This document shows positions 56,398 to 64,000 of a stretch of 64,000 nt of DNA, piece after piece (position 1 is the first letter of the stretch; every line of letters starts with the position of its first letter). Both the position numbers and the translations under genes were made by a program. The notes under the pieces are model-generated. The model saw only the letters and a program-made list of their open reading frames with translations, did no database searches and had not been told where the DNA came from. This stretch comes from Acinetobacter vivianii (lineage in GTDB: Bacteria > Pseudomonadota > Gammaproteobacteria > Pseudomonadales > Moraxellaceae): NCBI RefSeq assembly GCF_014635885.1, contig NZ_BMDR01000001.1, forward strand, positions 372,001-436,000. Reading direction: 5' to 3'.

Positions 56398-57900
56398 TTA
56401 AATGTTTGTTTCATTAGGCTTTCGATAAACTTTTTGAGTATCTTCTTTAAAATGAGAAAGTTCTGCCAGACGGCGTTGTTCTGACCAACCTAGCGCTTTT
56501 GCAGCAATCATGGATAACGCTTCGGCACGAGCAAATCCTAGATCTGGATCGAGACCGTCAGAAAGTCGTCTACGAACTAGATCGGAGAGACGGACAACAT
56601 GCTCCTCCATAATCATTTGTGTAATATCTTGGTCATTCTTGGGATTATGAGATTTGAACATCATCCCTTTTGCAGGTGCATTTCGTTTGCCAAGATATTT
56701 TTCTACAGATTGTGCAGCCAAACGTCCAGCATGACGATGCATCATAATGTATGAGCCTGTCATCGTGACCAAGCCAGCCAGAGCTGGATCCTGAATCGCA
56801 CGTACAGGTAAGCTCACTGTCTGACCATCTAATGTCGACATCGGTCGCACACCGCACCAGCAATGCTTTACATCTTTGCGTGTCAAATTCAGATCGGGAA
56901 ACAAGAAATTCGCTTCAGCTAAAATATAGTCAATTTCAGCATCTAACACCTGAATATTATCTGGGTCATCTGTCACAAGCGATTCAGTTGGGCCAATAAA
57001 ATGATATTCACGCCATGGGAATACATAGAATGTTTCACCTTTGCTGGAAAATGCTTCTAAGCCTTGCCCACGCCATTGATCTGGCAAGCGTACCATCACA
57101 TTGACACCCTTACGTCCCAGCACTCGATTTATATCTTTTTTACCTCCACCGATAATCCGGTCCACCCATGGCCCACCTGCATTAACGATCGCTTTTGTTG
57201 TTATCTTGACTTGTCCATCCATTTCAGGCGCTTGTTCATTTAGGGTCACTTCCCATATTTCATTACATTTTTCAATTTGAGTAACTTTGGTATAAGTACG
57301 GATCTGAGCGCCACGTCGTTCAGCATCTAAGGCCGTATCTACACAAATACGTTCAGGCCAGTCATACATATATTCTTCGAATATCGCGACTTCAGGTGAT
57401 GGCTTGCTCAGCGCTGCCACCATAGCACTCTCCTTTTTTGCGATATCGGGTGATACTTTACGATATGCCAGAGGTACGCCACGGCTGGTGAGCGTCTCCA
57501 TCATTCGAAAACCAAAATCGATTAACCAATGTGGATAACGGTCGCCTTTTCTGAAAGGATAATGAAAGCGGTGTTTAGTCAATCGATGTGGTATGTCCGC
57601 AACTAACTCGGCCCGACAGTGCATAATATTGCGAGCATACAGAAAGCGTTTCCATAAAGAAATTAATCGAAATGGAATTTGCCATAAAGGAAAATCTGGT
57701 GCCAGATATCCCACACCAGAATACAACATACGGCTTGAACGCGACGAGGTGCCTTCACCAATGTCAGCCCGGTCGACCAGTAAAGTACGATAACCTCGCG
57801 CGGCTAACTCTCGTGCTGATGCACAGCCAACAGCACCTGCACCAATCACCACAACATCATAAATATCTTGATCTAAACTGTTTAAAGCCAAACGTCCCAT
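56398..57900 (-). CDS. GlpD-like FAD-dependent dehydrogenase
   Basis: This 500-residue DAO-superfamily flavoprotein has the architecture of aerobic glycerol-3-phosphate dehydrogenase. An FAD motif (VVVIGAGAVGCASAREL) is followed by GEGTSSRSSRMLYSGVGYL and the FAD contact GLVTMTGSYIMMHRHAGRLAAQSV near 400. A C-terminal helical domain has LGWSEQRRLAEL. Sequence at the substrate loop differs from canonical GlpD, and there is no glycerol gene nearby, so another polyol, amine or hydroxyacid may be oxidised. It leads the run GlpD-like-RidA-cupin-MFS in opposite order of position. GGGGGA precedes the ATG at 57900. It is convergent with the GlxA-type gene. Confidence 0.82.
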   Translation of the reverse strand: MGRLALNSLDQDIYDVVVIGAGAVGCASARELAARGYRTLLVDRADIGEGTSSRSSRMLYSGVGYLAPDFPLWQIPFRLISLWKRFLYARNIMHCRAELVADIPHRLTKHRFHYPFRKGDRYPHWLIDFGFRMMETLTSRGVPLAYRKVSPDIAKKESAMVAALSKPSPEVAIFEEYMYDWPERICVDTALDAERRGAQIRTYTKVTQIEKCNEIWEVTLNEQAPEMDGQVKITTKAIVNAGGPWVDRIIGGGKKDINRVLGRKGVNVMVRLPDQWRGQGLEAFSSKGETFYVFPWREYHFIGPTESLVTDDPDNIQVLDAEIDYILAEANFLFPDLNLTRKDVKHCWCGVRPMSTLDGQTVSLPVRAIQDPALAGLVTMTGSYIMMHRHAGRLAAQSVEKYLGKRNAPAKGMMFKSHNPKNDQDITQMIMEEHVVRLSDLVRRRLSDGLDPDLGFARAEALSMIAAKALGWSEQRRLAELSHFKEDTQKVYRKPNETNI

Positions 57901-57975
57901 ATATCCCCCAACATTTTATTCAACTTCAATGCCGATCTGAAGTACACCCAGATCGGCACAGCAAGACCATAAAAT

Positions 57976-58329
57976 CTAATTCACTACCGCTGTGGCTTGG
58001 ATTTCAATCAAATAATCTGGCGTTGCCAATTGAGCGCCGACGCAGGCACGAGCAGGCTTATCAATTTCTTTCACCCAAGCATCATAAACCTGATTCATGG
58101 CCTCAAAATCTTGCATATTTGCTAACCAGATTTGAACACGTATAATCCGGTTTTTATCTGCACCTGCCTCTTCTAATAACTGTTCTAGCTGCTCTAACAC
58201 GCAACTGGTTTGTTCAGTTATTCCCTTGTCTGTACATTTTGCTACTAGTCCAGCTGTTTCAATACGTTGCCCACTTATAACCACTTGACTGGCACGGGCA
58301 CCGCTGCGAAGTCTTTGAATATCGCTCAT
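57976..58329 (-). CDS. RidA family imine/enamine deaminase
   Basis: This 117-residue trimeric protein of the RidA (YjgF/YER057c) family hydrolyses reactive enamines and imines to ketones. It keeps the active-site Arg in PARACVGAQL and the Glu in LIEIQATAVV. The start SGARASQVVISGQRIETAG is typical of the Rid2-7 subgroups. Its neighbours are flavoproteins that make imines, so a pathway deaminase role is likely. It begins 10 bp after the cupin gene ends. Confidence 0.88.
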   Translation of the reverse strand: MSDIQRLRSGARASQVVISGQRIETAGLVAKCTDKGITEQTSCVLEQLEQLLEEAGADKNRIIRVQIWLANMQDFEAMNQVYDAWVKEIDKPARACVGAQLATPDYLIEIQATAVVN

Positions 58330-58339
58330 TCATTTCACC

Positions 58340-58690
58340 CTAGAAAATACAGTAAGTTTTGCGGAAGTCTTCTTTAATATCCCAAACCCCTTCACAATGG
58401 GCTGGGAATAACACAGCATCTCCTGCACGAAGTTCGACAGGTTCTCCCCCTTCTGGCGTGAAAATGCACCAGCCTTTGACAATATGGCTAAACTCACGAT
58501 TGGCAATATGACGTTTAAACTTGCCTGGTGAGCTTTCCCATACACCAATGCTTGCGGCAATCGTTTCAGAGCTTTGATCCTGAGCCGTACTTTGTTGGGC
58601 AATTAATTCACCGACTGGCAACTTTGCAGGTGCAGGTGCACCGAGTACTGCAGATTCTGCCTGACGTACAACAACGAGCTGATTTGACAT
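58340..58690 (-). CDS. Cupin domain protein (DUF861 type)
   Basis: This 116-residue single-domain cupin is of the Cupin_3 kind, with EFSHIVKGWCIFTPEGGEPVELRAGDAVLFPAHCEGVWD as the beta-barrel core. The usual metal-binding histidines are partly missing: only HIV and HCE histidines are visible. It may bind a small molecule rather than catalyse. GGAGA precedes the start. It lies between the MFS and RidA genes and probably shares their transcript. Confidence 0.85.
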   Translation of the reverse strand: MSNQLVVVRQAESAVLGAPAPAKLPVGELIAQQSTAQDQSSETIAASIGVWESSPGKFKRHIANREFSHIVKGWCIFTPEGGEPVELRAGDAVLFPAHCEGVWDIKEDFRKTYCIF

Positions 58691-58733
58691 AATGTTCTCC
58701 TGTTATGGTGTTTAGACCGAGATTTGATAAATG

Positions 58734-60077
58734 TTATTTTTCCACTGGCTTTAGACTTGCTGCCTGATTTAAATCCATGGCATCTACATCTGGCGCGAGT
58801 GCCCATGCTGACCATGCACCGATTAGGCAAACAGCAGCGGCCACAATCATGGTGATACCCACACCCCAACTGGCTAGAGCAAATGGCAATAAATATGTGC
58901 CGATTGCTGCACCGATACGTGAAATAGAAGTCCCTAGACCAACGGCGGAGGCACGAATTTCTGTAGGGAATAATTCATTTGGATAAACATATTCCATGAC
59001 TTGAGCTCCCCCGATGAATACCGCATAGGCACCAAAGAGTAACAACACAACTGTAGGTGAGGCTTCGGGATATAAACCGAGAATAAACAAGGCAATACCT
59101 GACCATAAGAAGCTATGGAACAGCATCTTTTTACGGCCCATGGTATTGATCAGGGCCGTTGCTAGAAAACAACCCACAAAAAATAAGAAGGTAATGGCAA
59201 CCGCACCCACTCCTGCCAAATCGCCTGTGAGCCCTAAAGCGGTTAATACCTGCGGTGCAAAGGCATAAATTGCAAACAGAGGTAAAATCGCACACGTCCA
59301 GAAAATAGAAACAAATAGCATGCGCTTACCGTAGCCTGAGTGAAAAAGTGCCCAAACTGAGGTATTGGTAGAGCTATTTCCGACTGTTTCAGATAAGTCC
59401 TGATGAGAATAATCTGGGCCATATACCTTTTTAATCACAGCATCTGCTTCTGCAATTCGCCCTTTATTCAGTAACCAGCGTGGTGATTCTGAGGCCCCCA
59501 TACGGACCATTAAAAATAAAGCACCAGGGACGATTGCGCTGGCGAGTGCCCAGCGCCAAGCTTGTTCGCCACCAATTCTTAAGATGAGTTCTCCTACTGC
59601 ATAAGCGACTGCAGCGCCAAGAAACCAGACCATGACCATGGCCGCCAGACGAGGACCACGATTTTTACGAGGCAAGAATTCTGCGAGGTAGGCTGTTGCA
59701 ATTGGGTAGTCAGCACCAACAGCAATACCAATTAACAGGCGCCAGATAAAAAGCATGAGCGCGGATTCAACCCAGAACTGAGCCAGAGAAAAGCCAATAA
59801 TGGCGATCAGGTCAATCAGATATAAAACTTTTCTTCCGTATTTATCAGTAATCCAACCACCGAGAAATCCGCCAATAAATACACCGATTAATGCTGAAGC
59901 AGCGATCATGCCTTGCCAGAATGTGGTAAGTGCTAAGGCATCTGTCATTTGCAACATGACCACACCGACGATACTCAGCACGTAACCATCTAAAAAAGGA
60001 CCTCCAGATGAATAAAAGGTCAGTTTTTTATGATATGAGTTCAGAGGAATATCCTCTAAAGGAATCTTGGTTTTCAT
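58734..60077 (-). CDS. MFS transporter (tandem paralogue 1)
   Basis: This 447-residue major facilitator has twelve helices. MFS loop motif copies GGWITDKYGRKVLY near 77 and RRLLIG with the PESPRWL-like ESPRWLLNKGRI near 205 are typical of the sugar/organic cation branch. It is about two-thirds identical by eye to the next gene (60213-61550), including AEFLPRKNRGPRLAAM, so the two arose by duplication. It follows the second copy and precedes the cupin and RidA genes in the same run. It likely imports the pathway substrate. The substrate class is not fixed. Confidence 0.87.
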   Translation of the reverse strand: MKTKIPLEDIPLNSYHKKLTFYSSGGPFLDGYVLSIVGVVMLQMTDALALTTFWQGMIAASALIGVFIGGFLGGWITDKYGRKVLYLIDLIAIIGFSLAQFWVESALMLFIWRLLIGIAVGADYPIATAYLAEFLPRKNRGPRLAAMVMVWFLGAAVAYAVGELILRIGGEQAWRWALASAIVPGALFLMVRMGASESPRWLLNKGRIAEADAVIKKVYGPDYSHQDLSETVGNSSTNTSVWALFHSGYGKRMLFVSIFWTCAILPLFAIYAFAPQVLTALGLTGDLAGVGAVAITFLFFVGCFLATALINTMGRKKMLFHSFLWSGIALFILGLYPEASPTVVLLLFGAYAVFIGGAQVMEYVYPNELFPTEIRASAVGLGTSISRIGAAIGTYLLPFALASWGVGITMIVAAAVCLIGAWSAWALAPDVDAMDLNQAASLKPVEK

Positions 60078-60130
60078 TGGTACTACCTGCCTTTTCTAAA
60101 GCAAATTGCACTCTATCCATTTTTTTAAGA

Positions 60131-60166
60131 CAAAAAATCTCTATAGCTCCTCCAGAAAAGGAGCTA
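60131..60166 (-). terminator. Rho-independent terminator between the tandem MFS genes
   Basis: Read on the minus strand, the stem TAGCTCCT/AGGAGCTA is followed by AGAGATTTTTT. It lies after the MFS gene at 60213-61550, which therefore may form its own unit. Confidence 0.75.
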
Positions 60167-60212
60167 ACTATTTGTTTTATATCATCTAGATAAAGTGGTT
60201 TATATAATGGAG

Positions 60213-61550
60213 TTAATTGTTATTTAATGAAGCAGCTTGATGTAAATCTACAACATCAATATGGGGTGCCCATGCCCGTGTGACCCATAACCCGACTAAA
60301 CTGATGGCAGCGGCTATTAGCATGGTCGTTCCAATGCCCCAGTTTGCCAATGATAGAGGCACAAAGTAAGTTCCTGCCGCTGCGCCGATACGTGATAATG
60401 ACGTGCCTAAACCTACTGCTGTAGCTCGGACTTCGGTTGGAAATAACTCATTTGGATAGACATATTGCATGACCTGAGCGCCGCCAATGAATACGGCATA
60501 AGCACCAAATAGAATCAGAATAATTAAAGGAGATGCGCTTGGGAAAAGGCCCAGTAATAGCAACATTAAACCTGACCAAAAGAAGCTGTGCGATAACATT
60601 CTTTTACGACCGACTGTATTGATTGTCATGGTTGCAGCAACACATCCGACACAGAACAGTACCGTAATCGCCACGGCGCCCCACTTTGCCATATCACCAG
60701 TTAAATTTAAGGCTAGCATGACTTTCGGTGCGAAAGCATAAATGGCAAATAAAGGAATGATTGAGCAGGTCCAGAATAAACCGACGAATAAAGTACGCTT
60801 ACCATAGCCTGAGTGGAATAAAGACATCACAGATACTTTATTCTTTGCATCAGTTTGTTGTTCAGACAGATCTTCTACAGAATATTCAGCACCATAAATC
60901 TTTTTGATCACTTTATCCGCTTCATCAATTCGTCCTTGACTGACGAGCCAGCGTGCAGATTCGGGTGTACCTAAACGCCCTATCAAGAACAATGCACCTG
61001 GCAAAATGGCACTTGCAAGTACCCAACGCCATGCATCTGGCCCAGCAATTTGTAAAATTAACTCACCAATAATATATGCCGCTGCAGCACCTAAAAACCA
61101 TGCGGTAACTAATGCTGAAAGTCGTGGTCCACGATTTTTACGCGGTAAGAACTCTGCCAGTAATGACGTTGCAATTGGACAATCTGCTCCAACAGCAGCG
61201 CCAATAAAGAAACGCAAAATTACCAGCATTAACGCCGTTTCAACCCAGAACTGAGCAACGGACAGACCGACGATCACGACCAGATTTAAAATATAGAGTA
61301 ATTTACGACCAATTTTATCGGTTAGCCAACCACCTAGAAAACCGCCAAAGAAAATTCCAACTAGTGCTGATGCAGCAACCAACCCTTCCCACAACAAAGA
61401 CAGATGTAATGCAGAAGAGATCTGGAGCATTACAACACCGATGATACTTAACACATAGCCATCCAGAAATGGACCACCTGCTGAATATATGGTCAGTTTT
61501 TTGTGAAATTTATTTAAAGGAACTTCCTCTAAAGGTATTTTATTACGCAT
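60213..61550 (-). CDS. MFS transporter (tandem paralogue 2)
   Basis: This 445-residue protein is very similar to the neighbouring transporter at 58734-60077. It shares the N-terminal pattern IPLEEVPLNKFHKKLT, the loop GGWLTDKIGRKLLY, AEFLPRKNRGPRLSAL and a QVMQYVYPNELFPTEVRATA segment. A strong AAGGAG ribosome site precedes the ATG at 61550. The two copies differ mostly in loops and in the cytoplasmic linker, which would allow different affinities or substrates. A terminator separates it from the first copy. Confidence 0.87.
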   Translation of the reverse strand: MRNKIPLEEVPLNKFHKKLTIYSAGGPFLDGYVLSIIGVVMLQISSALHLSLLWEGLVAASALVGIFFGGFLGGWLTDKIGRKLLYILNLVVIVGLSVAQFWVETALMLVILRFFIGAAVGADCPIATSLLAEFLPRKNRGPRLSALVTAWFLGAAAAYIIGELILQIAGPDAWRWVLASAILPGALFLIGRLGTPESARWLVSQGRIDEADKVIKKIYGAEYSVEDLSEQQTDAKNKVSVMSLFHSGYGKRTLFVGLFWTCSIIPLFAIYAFAPKVMLALNLTGDMAKWGAVAITVLFCVGCVAATMTINTVGRKRMLSHSFFWSGLMLLLLGLFPSASPLIILILFGAYAVFIGGAQVMQYVYPNELFPTEVRATAVGLGTSLSRIGAAAGTYFVPLSLANWGIGTTMLIAAAISLVGLWVTRAWAPHIDVVDLHQAASLNNN

Positions 61551-61672
61551 ATAAACTCCTTTACCTACACGGTATAAAACTGTTATCTATCCCTTAACAG
61601 CTTTCTTTAGAAAACAATTGTTATGACTCACGTAATACATGAGCTAACAATGTTTTATTTACTTTTTAGCAT

Positions 61673-62992
61673 CTAACTTTCTTGACCTGCTCGGCATTGG
61701 CCCATCATTAAATTGACATTTACGCCAAGTGATAAAAACGGTTGTGGTGGGTTGGCATTTGGGCCAGGTGATGAAATAAGAAAGTCGATCAGTTCATTTC
61801 TTTCCCCTGCTAACCAGTCCGCCAACAATGTTCCTGCGATGGTGCCTTTGGTGGTTCCAAGGCCTTGCCAACATAATGCACCATAAACATTTGGTGCCAG
61901 TTGACCAAAGAAAGATTCATGATTTCTTGACAGGCACATCGACCCGCCCCAGGTATATTCGAACTCGACATTGGGTAACATTGGAAATCTATTTTCAAAA
62001 GACTTTCTTTGGCGTTGAGCGACCCGAGGCAAAAGATGAGGTTTGCTACGGCCATCGGTATTGAAACTAAAACTATTTCGCACCAATAAACGCTGATCTG
62101 GTGTTCTACGTAAGGTACTTCCAAATGGATCAGCAGGAATAATTCCCCAGGTTTTTTTGCCACCTAAAGCAGATTGCTCTTCTTCAGTGAGTACCCGAGT
62201 CATGCTGGCATAAGTAAAAATTGGCAGTAATCGTCCTTTCAAGAAACCGAATTGGGAGGCAAAAGCATTGTTGGTAAGAATAAGCTTGTTTGCAATCAAG
62301 GTGCCATTTGCCGATTGCAAGGTAATTTTTTTTGCATAATCGACCTGAGTAATTGCCGTATTTTCATATAGCGTGACATTCTGAGGCAAATTATCTGCTA
62401 ATCCTTTCACAACAGCCGCGGGTTGAACCAATAAAGTGCCTGGTGTGTAGAGTGCTTTTTTATAAAAGTGTGTACCAAAATGTTCTGGAATATCCTGCTC
62501 TTCAATAATTTCGCAATGCTGACCTAATTTTTCCAGTCCATTTTTATAGGCTTCTAAAACTGCCAAACCACGTTTTTCTACAGCAGCCTGATATTTACCA
62601 GCAGCTTCGATCTGGCAATCAATTTTGTATTCTGCAACCAGTTTTTTTATAATGCCTTGTGCTGCCAAGTTTAACTTGAGATGTTTTTCTGCAATTTTAA
62701 TATCACCGATATAGTCCGCAGCGCCAATATCATGCGGTAAATCAATCATAAAACCTGAATTACGTCCTGAAGCGCCATAACCGACTTCCTGTGCTTCAAC
62801 CAGAACGATATGATCATTTGGAAAATTTAGGGCAAGTTGTCGGGCTGCTGATAATCCTGTGAAACCAGCGCCAACGATGACCCAGTCTGCTTCAACTTTT
62901 CCTTTGAGTTGTGGTTTGACCAGTCTGGATGGGCTTAAATGAAACCAAGCGCATCCATTATCATCAGCAGGTGTCGAGCCGATATTTCTCAT
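61673..62992 (-). CDS. DAO-family FAD-dependent oxidoreductase (OrdL/PuuB-like)
   Basis: This 439-residue flavoprotein has the DAO fold. It begins with a GWFH-like start and the FAD motif VIVGAGFTGLSAARQL near 38, followed by GYGASGRNSGFMIDLPHD near 72. A C-terminal cofactor contact WQGLGTTKGTIAG lies near 378. It belongs to the gamma-glutamylputrescine oxidase/OrdL group. It is not a duplicate of the enzyme at 52250-53638. AGGAA precedes the ATG. It heads the minus-strand run with the MFS genes. Its likely job is oxidation of an amine or imino acid after uptake. Confidence 0.85.
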   Translation of the reverse strand: MRNIGSTPADDNGCAWFHLSPSRLVKPQLKGKVEADWVIVGAGFTGLSAARQLALNFPNDHIVLVEAQEVGYGASGRNSGFMIDLPHDIGAADYIGDIKIAEKHLKLNLAAQGIIKKLVAEYKIDCQIEAAGKYQAAVEKRGLAVLEAYKNGLEKLGQHCEIIEEQDIPEHFGTHFYKKALYTPGTLLVQPAAVVKGLADNLPQNVTLYENTAITQVDYAKKITLQSANGTLIANKLILTNNAFASQFGFLKGRLLPIFTYASMTRVLTEEEQSALGGKKTWGIIPADPFGSTLRRTPDQRLLVRNSFSFNTDGRSKPHLLPRVAQRQRKSFENRFPMLPNVEFEYTWGGSMCLSRNHESFFGQLAPNVYGALCWQGLGTTKGTIAGTLLADWLAGERNELIDFLISSPGPNANPPQPFLSLGVNVNLMMGQCRAGQES

Positions 62993-63415
62993 AAGAAATT
63001 CCTAAAATCCTTTTCTTATTATTTTTGTCCTCATTTCGATGTCTTGCATATAACAAAATGGGCGAATACTATGAAGAAATGGACATTTAAATAAAAAAAC
63101 CAAAAAATATAAAACAATCCTTTGTGTAAAATAAATATATTAATCAGTAGGTTGCTTTGCAAATTGTTTTCTTTGAAATTGGGCTTAGTTCTTTTTTTAC
63201 TTTCAATGCTGTTTGCGTTTTATGGGATAAATTGACCTTTTTTTTATATTTATAATTTTTTAACAATGTTTAGATAGCTTACCCCGAATCGTGATTTTAA
63301 ACCGAACCATAGGGTCATCTTCCAATTGTCGATCAATCAAGGGTGAGCATTTTTTAGCGATTTTCAGGCTCTAGCATGAGATTTATATCGTTATTTTCAT
63401 TACACGGAGTTGAAT
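62993..63415. other. Intergenic stretch, nothing recognised
   Basis: About 420 bp of very AT-rich DNA lie between the divergent DAO-family gene and the Phd-type gene. They must carry both promoters. I see no reading frame, dyad or RNA gene that I can support. Confidence 0.4.
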
Positions 63416-63601
63416 ATGGACCGTTTTAATTATTCAAATGCGAGAGCACAGTTATCCATGCTGATGGATATAGCAGCCGGAGGACAAGCTGTAGAAATTA
63501 CGCGTCGGGGAAGAGAGCCCGCAGTAATTATCAGTAAGGCCGCTTATGAGGCTTATAAAAAGGCCCAGTTTGAAGCAAACTGTGCCAAAGAATATAAATA
63601 G
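63416..63601 (+). CDS. Phd/YefM-family antitoxin, orphan
   Basis: This 61-residue protein has the Phd/YefM DNA-binding fold (FNYSNARAQLSMLMDIAAGGQAVEITRRGREPAVIISKAAYEAY). Normally the C-terminal part neutralises a Doc or YoeB toxin encoded just downstream. Here a terminator hairpin follows at 63615, and the next gene is a transporter, so no toxin is visible. GGAG precedes the ATG at 63416. The C-terminal tail is short. It may be a leftover antitoxin or a regulator. Confidence 0.8.
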   Translation: MDRFNYSNARAQLSMLMDIAAGGQAVEITRRGREPAVIISKAAYEAYKKAQFEANCAKEYK

Positions 63602-63614
63602 AAAAGTGTTTACG

Positions 63615-63654
63615 AGTCATCATAATATTTTAGTTTTTATGATGACTTTTATTT
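63615..63654 (+). terminator. Rho-independent terminator of the antitoxin-like gene
   Basis: AGTCATCATAA (63615-63625) pairs exactly with TTATGATGACT (63637-63647), followed by TTTATTT. Confidence 0.85.
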
Positions 63655-63795
63655 ATATTTCATCAGTAAAAAAGAATATTATATATTTGGTCCTAAGTGA
63701 TATATCGCTTTATTTCTAGCTGTTTTATCTTGCTTTATATTTCAATCAATTCTTCTCTTCATTGATTTTTTACAATGAGTTCATGATGCATACTT

Positions 63796-64000
63796 ATGCC
63801 TAAAAATATAGCGACCTTAATTGGTCTGAGTGCCATAGTGATGTGGGCTTCCATGGTCGGTCTGATCAAGCAAGTGAGTACAGGTATCACGCCTGCTTTA
63901 GGCATAACCATGATTTTTAGCTGTAGTGCTGTGCTTGTTTTTACAATTTTCAGATTTCCTGATTTTAAAAAGATTTCTAAAAAATATTTGGTACTTTCTA
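63796..64000 (+). CDS. EamA/YddG-like exporter, N-terminal part only
   Basis: An ATG at 63796 opens a frame that runs to the window edge, giving 68 codons. The sequence MPKNIATLIGLSAIVMWAS and the following hydrophobic helices resemble the start of YddG/EamA drug/metabolite transporters, which export aromatic amino acids or similar compounds. Only two membrane segments are visible. The rest lies outside, so the family is tentative. Confidence 0.65.
   Translation, partial: MPKNIATLIGLSAIVMWASMVGLIKQVSTGITPALGITMIFSCSAVLVFTIFRFPDFKKISKKYLVLS

Noticed and set aside
1..64000. tRNA, rRNA, CRISPR arrays, complete IS elements or phage genes
   Set aside because: None seen on reading both strands. 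No spaced direct-repeat array or transposase was found.

Overview
The window looks like chromosomal DNA of an Acinetobacter-type gammaproteobacterium. It is AT-rich, densely packed and has short 5' gaps. It carries a VF530-type small protein, ArgR/OruR-like AraC regulators, a catechol siderophore locus and long catabolic runs. The genus is inferred from gene content, and no species can be fixed by eye. I saw no rRNA, tRNA, CRISPR array or complete insertion sequence.

Region 1 (1-5 kb) holds the start of a lipoprotein, an NAD(P)H:quinone-type flavoprotein divergent from an AraC regulator, and an NDH-2-like flavoprotein beside an Rrf2 regulator. Several strong dyad sequences lie in the gaps. 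Region 2 (5.4-29.4 kb) is a complete catecholate siderophore locus. It contains two TonB receptors, a small Fur-family paralogue without the usual metal ligands, an RND pump without partner genes, entA-entC-entE-entB on the minus strand, and fes-mbtH-NRPS-entS on the plus strand. An EntD-like phosphopantetheinyl transferase follows on the minus strand. Fur-box-like palindromes sit in the control regions. The NRPS has the order C-A-T-C-A-T-TE. Its second A domain reads exactly as the EntF serine code. The first reads DSLDLGLVDK, with an acidic residue at position 278 that fits a basic amino acid. The predicted product is a 2,3-dihydroxybenzoyl-(basic amino acid)-serine oligomer, neither enterobactin nor bacillibactin, with no epimerase and so an L residue.

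Region 3 (29.5-35 kb) has D-serine dehydratase, a DUF1302 outer-membrane-type protein, a small alpha/beta hydrolase and a second AraC regulator. Region 4 (35.3-41.7 kb) is a minus-strand run encoding a quinone oxidoreductase, TauD-type dioxygenase, beta-keto acid cleavage enzyme, MFS transporter, DsbA/FrnE protein, Rieske protein and YeiH exporter. The cleavage-enzyme gene is interrupted by an in-frame TAA, and clear coding sequence continues beyond it.

Region 5 (42-63 kb) is a large amino- or imino-acid-type catabolic region. It holds an ornithine cyclodeaminase-like enzyme, glutamine amidotransferase, EamA exporter, porin, ETF-ubiquinone oxidoreductase, D-2-hydroxyacid dehydrogenase, semialdehyde dehydrogenase and 2-hydroxyacid dehydrogenase. 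It also holds three DAO-family flavoenzymes, a proline-racemase-family enzyme with a Ser/Cys active-site pair, a GlxA-type regulator, RidA, a cupin and two tandem MFS paralogues. Together these suggest uptake of a hydroxyproline-like or N-substituted compound, epimerisation, flavin oxidation to an imine or semialdehyde, and oxidation to a 2-oxoacid. The substrate is not fixed by sequence. The window ends with an orphan Phd-type antitoxin and the start of an EamA/YddG-like exporter.
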